Translations under genes and position numbers: made by a program | Shown: piece by piece, positions 57,232 through 64,000 of the stretch | Layout of the letters: every line of letters begins with the position of its first letter | Position numbering within the stretch: the stretch's first letter is position 1 | The notes under the pieces: generated by a model | Databases searched by the model: none | What the model saw: the letters and a program-made list of their open reading frames with translations, nothing else | Told to the model about the DNA's origin: nothing | Origin: Holdemania sp. Marseille-P2844 | GTDB lineage: Bacteria; Bacillota_I; Bacilli_A; Erysipelotrichales; Erysipelotrichaceae | DNA: 64,000 nt | Direction: 5' to 3' | NCBI RefSeq assembly: GCF_900120005.1 | Contig: NZ_LT635454.1 | Location: forward strand, 62,001-126,000

Positions 57232-58755
57232 ATGAACAGTGTAGAAATGATTGATATTGTTAAGCAATATCCATTAGTGCGAGCTGTTGATCATGTTTCC
57301 TTTTCTTTAGGTCAGGGAGAGATTCATTCCCTGCTGGGAGAAAATGGAGCCGGCAAATCAACGCTGATGAAAATCCTCTACGGTATGACGATGCCGGATG
57401 AGGGTGAAATCCGCGTAGACGGCAAGCCGGTCAAGATCAAGAGCCCAAAAGACGCGATCCGGCTGGGGATCGGCATGGTGCATCAGCACTTCATGCTTTC
57501 CCCGGTCATGAGCGTTACTGAAAATATCATCGTCAATCACGAGCCGCGCAAAGGCTGGCTGATCGACGAGAAGAAGGCCGAGCAGGAGATTCAAGCCCTG
57601 ATCGACCGCTTTCACTTCAATATCAATGCCAAAGCGAAGGTTCAGGAATTATCCGTCGGCGAGCAGCAGCGCGTCGAGATCCTCAAGGCGATCTACCGCG
57701 GCGCCAACATTCTAATCCTTGACGAACCGACGGCCGTGCTCACGCCGCAGGAAGTCGAAGAACTGTTCGTCATCATGCGGAATCTGAAAAAGGATAACAA
57801 GTCGATCATTATCATCACGCATAAGCTGAAGGAAACACTGGCGATTGCCGACCGGATTTCCGTTCTGCGCGATGGGAAGATGGTTGAATCCGGATTGCCG
57901 CTTGAGCATGTCACGACCAGCGACCTGGCAAAAATGATGGTCGGCCGCGATGTTGAACTGAATGTGCGCCGGGAAAATACGAACATGGGCGAGGAGTTTT
58001 TCCGGATTCAGGATTTAAAGCTGAGCGAGCGCGGCGTGCAGGTGCTTAAAGGCATCTCGCTGTCAATCCGCAAGGGCGAAATTCTGGGGGTCGCCGGCAT
58101 CGAAGGCAACGGTCAGACCGAACTGATCGAAGTTTTGACCGGTCTGCGCAAAGCCGATTCCGGGACGATTACGATGGGAACGAAAGCGATCCATGGAGAT
58201 GCCCATACCTTCTTAAAGCATAAGATCGGACACATTCCGGAAGACCGCCTGAGCCGCGGTTTAGTCGCGGAAATGTCGATTGAAGACAATCTGATTTTAG
58301 GTTATCATGACGAACCGCAGTTTCTCAAACAGGGCCTGCTTCAGAAAAAAGCTATCCAGAGCTACGCCGAGGAAGCGGTCGGCGAATACATGATCAAAAC
58401 GCCGAACGCGCGCGAATTTGTTTCCTCGCTCTCCGGCGGAAACCAGCAGAAGGTGGTCATCGCCCGGGTGTTCAAGCAGAACCCGGACGTGCTGATCGTC
58501 GCCCAGCCGACCCGCGGAGTCGATGTCGGCGCGATGGAGTATATCCATCATCAGCTGCTGCGCTTGCGCGATGAAGGTAAAGCAATTTTGTTAATTTCAG
58601 CGGATCTCGACGAAGTCCGCTCGCTGTCCGACCGGATCGCCGTGATTTACGACGGCCGGATCGTCAGCGTTCAGCAGGCCGAGGATACCGACGAGCTGTC
58701 GCTGGGCCTGTTGATGACCGGAGGAAAGGAGGAACACCATGAGCAAGCTGTCTAA
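57232..58755 (+). CDS. Nucleoside/sugar ABC transporter ATPase, double cassette
   Basis: 507 aa with two ABC cassettes. Cassette 1: Walker A GENGAGKST (residues 36-44), signature LSVGEQQRVEI, Walker B LILDEPTAVLTP. Cassette 2: degenerate Walker A GIEGNGQTE, signature LSGGNQQKVVI and DVLIVAQPTRGVDVG. This is the YufO/NupO type. Overlaps the permease start by 17 nt. Confidence 0.93.
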   Translation: MNSVEMIDIVKQYPLVRAVDHVSFSLGQGEIHSLLGENGAGKSTLMKILYGMTMPDEGEIRVDGKPVKIKSPKDAIRLGIGMVHQHFMLSPVMSVTENIIVNHEPRKGWLIDEKKAEQEIQALIDRFHFNINAKAKVQELSVGEQQRVEILKAIYRGANILILDEPTAVLTPQEVEELFVIMRNLKKDNKSIIIITHKLKETLAIADRISVLRDGKMVESGLPLEHVTTSDLAKMMVGRDVELNVRRENTNMGEEFFRIQDLKLSERGVQVLKGISLSIRKGEILGVAGIEGNGQTELIEVLTGLRKADSGTITMGTKAIHGDAHTFLKHKIGHIPEDRLSRGLVAEMSIEDNLILGYHDEPQFLKQGLLQKKAIQSYAEEAVGEYMIKTPNAREFVSSLSGGNQQKVVIARVFKQNPDVLIVAQPTRGVDVGAMEYIHHQLLRLRDEGKAILLISADLDEVRSLSDRIAVIYDGRIVSVQQAEDTDELSLGLLMTGGKEEHHEQAV

Positions 58756-59812
58756 CCGGCTGATGAAAACCAGTCCGATCGTGATCTCGCTGGTGTCCTT
58801 CGTTCTGGCGATTCTGGTCAGCTGCGTGATCATGCTGCTGTGCGGTTATGATCCGATCTTCGCCTATTCCGTGATCATTGAAGGTTCGCTTGGGTCTGTG
58901 CGTTCCTTCACTAACACCCTGATCCAGGCGACGCCGCTGATTTTTACCGGTCTGGCGTTTATGGTCGGCAAGAAAGCCACGCTGATCAACCTCGGCGTCG
59001 AAGGGCAGATGGTGACCGGTGCGATGGTTGCCGCTTTAGTCGGCATGACGCCGCTGCCGCTGCCGGGCATTCTGCATCTTGTACTGGCCTTGTTGAGCGG
59101 TGTGATCGGCGGTGGTCTGGCCGGTGCGCTGATCGGCTTTCTGAAAGTCCGTTTTGGCTCCAACGAAGTCATTACGACGACGATGACCAATTTCATCATC
59201 GTGAATTTCTGCGATTATTTAGTCAATTATCCATTAAAAGCTGAGGGCGCGGTCGCGCAGACCGAGAAAATCGTCGACGGCGCGCTGTTAGGCAAACTGA
59301 TTCCCGGTTATCAGCTGACCTGGGCGATTGTGATCGCGGTGCTCGCGGCTCTGATCGTCAAGTTTGTATTGGAAAAGACTCGCTTTGGTTATGAAATCCG
59401 GGCGGTCGGCTTGAACATGAAGGCTGCGGAAACGGCCGGCATCAAGGTCGGCGGCGTCATGATGAAAGCGATGCTGTTCAGCGGTGCGTTGGCCGGTCTG
59501 TGCGGCGCGGTGCATGTGACCAGCGTCGGCAAGCGGTTTATCAGCGGTTTTTCACCGGGATATGGCTTCAGCGGGATCTCCGTCGCAGCGCTGGCCAGCG
59601 ATTCACCGTTAGGTATCATTTTGGCAGGCATCATTTTCGGCGCCTTAAAAACCGGTGCGATGTATCTGAATATGATGAGCCAGATTCCGACGGAGTTTGT
59701 CAGCGTCATTCAGGCGTTAGTCGTTATCTTTGTTTCCGCGCCGCTTCTGATCCGGGCCTTGATCGGCGCGGACCGCAAACCAAAGAAGGGAGGACGCAGC
59801 TATGCTGAATAA
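58739..59812 (+). CDS. ABC transporter permease 1, nucleoside type
   Basis: 357 aa with eight to ten membrane helices of the BPD_transp_2 family (VGKKATLINLGVEGQMVTGAM, FGSNEVITTTMTNFIIVNF). ATG at 58739 follows AAAGGAGG and lies inside the ATPase gene. YufP-like subunit. Confidence 0.92.
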   Translation: MSKLSNRLMKTSPIVISLVSFVLAILVSCVIMLLCGYDPIFAYSVIIEGSLGSVRSFTNTLIQATPLIFTGLAFMVGKKATLINLGVEGQMVTGAMVAALVGMTPLPLPGILHLVLALLSGVIGGGLAGALIGFLKVRFGSNEVITTTMTNFIIVNFCDYLVNYPLKAEGAVAQTEKIVDGALLGKLIPGYQLTWAIVIAVLAALIVKFVLEKTRFGYEIRAVGLNMKAAETAGIKVGGVMMKAMLFSGALAGLCGAVHVTSVGKRFISGFSPGYGFSGISVAALASDSPLGIILAGIIFGALKTGAMYLNMMSQIPTEFVSVIQALVVIFVSAPLLIRALIGADRKPKKGGRSYAE

Positions 59813-60710
59813 TATCACAGGCATTCTGAGCACGATGTTCTCCATGTCCATTCCGCTGATTCTGGCGGCGCTGGGCGGCGTGTATTCCGTGCGCAGCGGC
59901 ATCATGGCGCTGGGCCTTGAAAGTATGATTCTGACCGGCGCGTTTACGGCTGCCGTCGGTTCGTTCTATTCCGGCAACGCCTGGATCGGTCTGTTGTGCG
60001 GGATCTTGGGCGGCATGATCTTCGGATTGTGCCACGGCCTTCTGTGCATCCGCTATAAGGTCAATCAGGTCATCAGCGGTATCGGCCTGAACCTGTTAGC
60101 CACGGCGGCGTCCACGCTGCTGATGCAGATTATCTGGGGCAACAAGGGCAATTCCGAAGCCGTCGCTTCCGTCAACACCAAGCTGACGTTCTTAAAGGAC
60201 GTGCCGGTGCTCGGCGATATTTTCAGCCGCCAGTCAGTGCTGCTGATCTTCACGATTCTCGTCTGTGTCGCCAGCTGGTTCATCTTATTTAAAACGCCGT
60301 TTGGTCTGCGCTTGCGGATGGTCGGTGAAAATCCGAAGGCTGCCAGCAGTATGGGCATTCCCGTCCGGCGGATGAAGTATATCGGCGTGTTGGTCTGCGG
60401 TGCGCTGGCCGGCCTGGCCGGGGCGTATTTGTCGATCGACAGCCTGAATATGTTCGTGCGCGATATGTCCGCCAGCCGCGGCTACATCGCGATCGCGATC
60501 GCGATCCTGTCGCGCTACAATCCGCTGAACGTTCTGTTGTGCGGTTCATTGTTCGCGCTGTGCGATGCGGTTCAGATTTATGTTCAGGGCTACGGCATTC
60601 CGTCGCAGCTGGTCCAAATGATCCCGTACATCGTCACCCTGCTGGTTCTGGCGTTTGGCGTCAAGAACATTCAGCCGCCTGCCGGTGTTGGTAAATATGA
60701 AGACGAATAA
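59802..60710 (+). CDS. ABC transporter permease 2, nucleoside type
   Basis: 302 aa, second BPD_transp_2 permease (LAALGGVYSVRSGIMALGLESMIL, YKVNQVISGIGLNLLATAAS). It overlaps permease 1 by 11 nt. YufQ-like subunit. Confidence 0.92.
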   Translation: MLNNITGILSTMFSMSIPLILAALGGVYSVRSGIMALGLESMILTGAFTAAVGSFYSGNAWIGLLCGILGGMIFGLCHGLLCIRYKVNQVISGIGLNLLATAASTLLMQIIWGNKGNSEAVASVNTKLTFLKDVPVLGDIFSRQSVLLIFTILVCVASWFILFKTPFGLRLRMVGENPKAASSMGIPVRRMKYIGVLVCGALAGLAGAYLSIDSLNMFVRDMSASRGYIAIAIAILSRYNPLNVLLCGSLFALCDAVQIYVQGYGIPSQLVQMIPYIVTLLVLAFGVKNIQPPAGVGKYEDE

Positions 60711-60720
60711 AGGAGGAACT

Positions 60721-62940
60721 ATGGAACATTTCAAGAGTACGTCCGTTGAAATCACGGATATCTGGCAGAGCAGCTGCCAGTACCCGGACGTCACGGTCAA
60801 CAGTAAGAACGAAGTCTTTGCGGTCTGGGAAAAATATCTCGATCACACCGAGGTTATCCAGTTCGCGCAGATGATTGATCATCATCCGCACAATGAAGTT
60901 CAGATCTCCGGCAGCGGCCTGGCACTGCGGCCAAGCATGCACACGTTCAACGACCGCGTGATCACCGCCTGGTCGGAATTTGAGAATGGCGTGTGGAAGC
61001 TGTGCGTCCGCGAATATCAGGACGGCGTGTTCGGCGCGATCCAGGTGATCGACGAGGGCGAAGCACTGTTCTATCCTTCCGTTAAAGACGACGGAATCCA
61101 TCCGGTCGTCGTATACAACCGTCAGGGCGTCGGCTTCAGCGATACGATCGTTGCCACGCTGGGCGAAACGGTGACGCTGGAAAAGGTCAACACCGCGGTG
61201 AAGACGTATCGTCCATGCTTCGATCATGACGGCAAAGGTCATTGCTTTGTCGCTTATGATCTGTATAACGGCGTGAACTATGACGTCGTCGTGCGCGCCA
61301 AGATCGACGGGCAGTGGAGCGAGGAAGTCAAGCTGAATCAGACGGCGATTTACAGCACGCATCCGGTCATGACCCGGGTCGGCCAGAAGGTCACGATCGC
61401 CTGGTATGAAAACGGCAAGCACTGTTATTTCAGCAACAACGTAATCGACGTGGAAGTAAAAGACGGCCAAGTTGTCACGTCCCATTACGCGGTACTGACG
61501 GAAAACCGCAACTGGTACAACAACATCGACATCACAGCGAACGCTCAGGGCTATACGGTGGTCACCTACACCTGGGGCAAATACAACGCGATTGTGCGCG
61601 TGCGTGATTTAGAAGGCGTCTGGTCGGAACCGGTCGTCATCACCTACAACGACAGCCAGTGCGCCGTGCGTCCGCATATTGCGCTGGATGAAAGCAATGT
61701 TCTGCATTATATCTGGCAGTTCGGCAACAAAAACGGCCACATGCACCGTTACGCGTCGATCGTCTACAACGAAGTCGCGCTGGACGTTTTGCCGCAGTTC
61801 TATGATTTAGAGATTGAAAAGAAGATCGATCAGTTCGTGCAGCCGATCCCGGCGGAAAAAGCGCTGGACAGCCGCAGCGCGGAAGAAGTCGCGGCCTGGC
61901 TGAAGAAGAACGGTTATGAGAACCTGATGCTGACCTTCGGCGATATCCACGGCCAGTCCAATCTGTCCGACGCGCTGGGCGAGATTGATCAATATTATCA
62001 CTACGCGATCAAGGACGCCAACATGGATTTCTGCGCGCTGACCGACCACGACGATTATCCGGATATCGCGACGGATTCCGAATGGGAATGGAACCGCACG
62101 ACGCGCAATCTGTTCAATGGGGAAAAGAACTTCGCCGTGCTGTTGGCCTATGAATGGACGTCCAACGAATACAAGCATGATTTCGGGCACAAGAACGTCT
62201 ACTACCCGTCCAGCACCGGCGGCCTGTACCGCAGCACCGATCCGGAAGGCAACAACCCGACGGTGCTGTTCGCGAGCATCAAGAAGGACGGCGGCCAGTG
62301 CATTCCGCATCATCCGGCAGCCAACTGGGGTCTGGTATCCGCGGCGACGGACTGGGATTACCATGATCCGGAAGTCCAGCGCGTCGTTGAAATCTTCTCG
62401 CGCCACGCCGACTATGAGAAATTTGAAAACCAGTCGAAGTACACGAAGAATATCATGAAATTTGAACGCCACTGCGCTCAGGACGCGCTGGCTCGTGGCT
62501 ATCACCTGGGCTTTATCGCAGGTTCTGACTCGCACCAGATGGAGCATGGCGTCGAAGGCGGAATCTTGGGCGCCTTCGTTCCGACGCTGACCAGTGAAAA
62601 CGTCTGGAACGCGATCTACAACCGCTTCACTTACGGCACCAGCGGCGCCCGGATTCTGGCCTCGCTGAAGATCGGCAGTCACCACATGGGTGAAGAAATC
62701 ATGATTCCGGCCGGGGAAGCGGTGAAGCTGGACGTCAGCGTGCTGGCGGTCAACGAGATTCGCAAAGTGCAGATCATCAAGAACAACGAAGTTCTCGTTG
62801 AGAAGGAAAACTGCGGTCAGGCAGTGGACTTCACCTTGGAAGACAGCGAACGCGGCGAAGAAGATTTCTACTATCTGCGCGTCGAGCAGATCGACGATCA
62901 CTGCGCATGGTGTTCGCCGATCTGGGTTACCCGCGGTTAA
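60721..62940 (+). CDS. DUF3604 PHP-like hydrolase with N-terminal propeller region
   Basis: 740 aa from the ATG at 60721 (AAAGGAGG; the longer frame overlaps permease 2). Residues 1-360: repeated Asp-Gly blades (VNSKNEVFAVWEKY, HDGKGHCFVAYDLYNG, SQCAVRPHIALDESNVLHYIW), like BNR/propeller repeats. From about residue 400: DIHGQSNLSDALG, LTDHDDYPD, CIPHHPA, SRHADY and IAGSDSHQ, the ordered metal ligands of a PHP-type hydrolase. No signal peptide, so it acts in the cytosol, probably on what the transporter brings in. Only 10 nt after permease 2. Substrate unknown. Confidence 0.85.
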   Translation: MEHFKSTSVEITDIWQSSCQYPDVTVNSKNEVFAVWEKYLDHTEVIQFAQMIDHHPHNEVQISGSGLALRPSMHTFNDRVITAWSEFENGVWKLCVREYQDGVFGAIQVIDEGEALFYPSVKDDGIHPVVVYNRQGVGFSDTIVATLGETVTLEKVNTAVKTYRPCFDHDGKGHCFVAYDLYNGVNYDVVVRAKIDGQWSEEVKLNQTAIYSTHPVMTRVGQKVTIAWYENGKHCYFSNNVIDVEVKDGQVVTSHYAVLTENRNWYNNIDITANAQGYTVVTYTWGKYNAIVRVRDLEGVWSEPVVITYNDSQCAVRPHIALDESNVLHYIWQFGNKNGHMHRYASIVYNEVALDVLPQFYDLEIEKKIDQFVQPIPAEKALDSRSAEEVAAWLKKNGYENLMLTFGDIHGQSNLSDALGEIDQYYHYAIKDANMDFCALTDHDDYPDIATDSEWEWNRTTRNLFNGEKNFAVLLAYEWTSNEYKHDFGHKNVYYPSSTGGLYRSTDPEGNNPTVLFASIKKDGGQCIPHHPAANWGLVSAATDWDYHDPEVQRVVEIFSRHADYEKFENQSKYTKNIMKFERHCAQDALARGYHLGFIAGSDSHQMEHGVEGGILGAFVPTLTSENVWNAIYNRFTYGTSGARILASLKIGSHHMGEEIMIPAGEAVKLDVSVLAVNEIRKVQIIKNNEVLVEKENCGQAVDFTLEDSERGEEDFYYLRVEQIDDHCAWCSPIWVTRG

Positions 62941-63017
62941 ATTGCGGTTTCGTTTTACGCTGAATAACAAGCTGGATTTAGAGCGATCACAGATAAAATA
63001 CGAAACAAACCAAAAAC

Positions 63018-63053
63018 GAGCAGTTCGGTTCAGTCAACCGTCCTGCTCTTTTT
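63018..63053 (+). terminator. Intrinsic terminator of the BMP operon
   Basis: GAGCAG (63018-63023) pairs with CTGCTC (63043-63048), with an inner GGTT/AACC stem, then T5. Confidence 0.75.
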
Positions 63054-63067
63054 ATTTACGTTGAAAA

Positions 63068-63112
63068 AGAAAAAAGAAGAGAAAAGTTTCTCCCAAGGAA
63101 GAAACTTTCTCA
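63068..63112 (-). terminator. Terminator of the YehR-like gene
   Basis: On the minus strand, a GAGAAAGTTTCT arm and an AGAAACTTTTCT arm pair with one bulge and are followed by CTTC and T-rich DNA. Confidence 0.55.
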
Positions 63113-63140
63113 TCTTTATTTTGATTTTCAGTTTATAGGT

Positions 63141-63602
63141 TTATTTGCAATCGAAGCCCTGGTCCTTCATATCCTGAACAACCTTGTCAAAGCTCATGTC
63201 CGTGTTGGAGAAATCAAATCCCAGATTCTTTAACGTATCCGGATCCGCTTCCTTCAGGTTCATTTCAATCGTAGCGATGATCGTGTCTTCGATTTCAACC
63301 TTGGTTGTGACGCCCTTCATGTCTTCCGTGATGCCGGACTGGGTAAGGATGGCGTCGATCATCTGTGTTTTTTCTTCTTCCGTGATCGTTGTAAAGTCAA
63401 TGTCGCCGAACATTGATTTATCGTAGATCATCTTTAAAGAAAGAACGGTAATATCGTTGTTTTCAGCCGTCAGATCATAGGTAGCCGTCATTAAGCCTTC
63501 CTGCGTATAGCTGCAGGAAGCCGTCTCGGTCTTCGTTTTTGGTGCGCTGGAACAGCCTGCGATCAGTAAGCAGGCGAGAAGGGGCGTAATAATCTTTTTC
63601 AT
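63141..63602 (-). CDS. YehR-like DUF1307 lipoprotein
   Basis: 153 aa. Signal peptide and lipobox IAGC (residues 14-17), then CSYTQEGLMTATYDLTAENNDITVLSLK, the opening strands of DUF1307/YehR lipoproteins. Small surface lipoprotein of unknown role. Monocistronic, good AGGAGG-like site on the minus strand (CCTCC at 63605-63609). Confidence 0.85.
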   Translation of the reverse strand: MKKIITPLLACLLIAGCSSAPKTKTETASCSYTQEGLMTATYDLTAENNDITVLSLKMIYDKSMFGDIDFTTITEEEKTQMIDAILTQSGITEDMKGVTTKVEIEDTIIATIEMNLKEADPDTLKNLGFDFSNTDMSFDKVVQDMKDQGFDCK

Positions 63603-63884
63603 TTTTCCTCCATGAAGCGGAATTCCGCAATCTTACAGTTTCCCCACCGATCGCTTGCCTTTGGCAAGTCCCTGAATCAGATCGGCGCGGACTACTGCTT
63701 CCTGTATTATAAACGATAAATAGAAATTTTTGTATTCCAAAATAGAAATCCGTACATGTTCAGCGAATGAATGAAGTTTTCATTAATGGATTTCAATAAA
63801 AAACAAGAATCATCGGTCCGCCAGCTTACTCGAGCTCAGGCAGCGCCGCAAAGTGATATGTTAAACGCATAAAGGGGAATCACT
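63603..63884. other. Gap before the TetR gene
   Basis: 282 nt. Contains CTTGCC-TTT-GGCAAG near 63650-63664, a small hairpin. No gene seen. Confidence 0.4.
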
Positions 63885-64000
63885 ATGGGAAACGCAGAAA
63901 AACAGACCAGGCAAAAAATTATGACGATCGCCAGGGAACACTTTTCCCGTTACGGGTATGCCGGAACCAATCTGGAGGCGATCGGTAAGGAAGCCGGAAT
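63885..64000 (+). CDS. TetR-family regulator, N-terminal part (partial)
   Basis: First 38 codons of a gene cut by the right edge. ATG at 63885 follows AAAGGGG. The start of a TetR HTH is clear: KIMTIAREHFSRYGYAGTNLEAIGKEAGI, positions 12-39 (helix 1 IAREHFSRYGYAGT, helix 2 LEAIGKEAG). Target and effector domain are outside the window. Confidence 0.85.
   Translation, partial: MGNAEKQTRQKIMTIAREHFSRYGYAGTNLEAIGKEAG

Overview
The window reads as chromosome of a low-complexity-wall, anaerobic Bacillota bacterium of roughly 50% GC, most plausibly an Erysipelotrichia-type gut organism (a Holdemania-like relative is my guess from general gene style, not from any search). Supporting signs are a lysine T-box, many PTS systems, lipoprotein signal peptides, strong AGGAGG ribosome binding sites, several oxygen-sensitive Fe-S/flavin enzymes and no respiratory oxidases.

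Layout. 1-7.4 kb: housekeeping (end of hslO, dusB, T-box-controlled lysS) interrupted by a S41 protease lipoprotein / GntR / ABC exporter operon. 7.5-24.3 kb: small redox and regulator units: a MerR-controlled Tat flavoprotein, an HxlR/PNPOx divergent pair, a PNPOx-ferredoxin fusion with a Zn-macrodomain and a SirTM sirtuin, an unrecognised 756-aa protein with a metallophosphoesterase lipoprotein, nitroreductase/flavodoxin, a DUF3796 membrane protein with its HTH repressor, DUF3842 plus an ECF S component, and an aldo/keto reductase with a MerR regulator. 24.4-29.3 kb: a minus-strand mannose-family PTS with NanE and a divergent RpiR regulator, which reads as N-acetylmannosamine-type amino sugar uptake. 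29.4-44.9 kb: three paralogous FMN/FAD/4Fe-4S ene-reductases, a lactose/cellobiose-family PTS, a GH1 6-phospho-beta-glycosidase and a PRD/EIIA transcription activator. I find one shared inverted repeat (TTTGCC-N9-GGCAAA) upstream of all three transcription units, each exactly 31 nt before the predicted -10 box, so these look like one regulon coupling beta-glucoside uptake and hydrolysis to reduction of an unsaturated compound, possibly the aglycone. An unrelated nitroreductase/ArsR/flavodoxin-ferredoxin operon lies inside this block, and its last gene is frameshifted.

44.8-47.6 kb is an AT-rich island with a possible structured RNA, a 39-aa hydrophobic peptide and an IS110-family transposase whose upstream end looks like a bridge-RNA gene. 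47.6-54.9 kb: HAD phosphatase, nitroreductase, a large unknown lipoprotein, a Crp/Fnr regulator and a lipoprotein FAD/FMN reductase with a divergent LysR regulator. 55.7-62.9 kb: a BMP-type nucleoside/sugar ABC transporter operon ending in a DUF3604 PHP-like protein. The window ends with a YehR-like lipoprotein and the start of a TetR regulator.

All functional names come from reading motifs by eye; no database search was possible.
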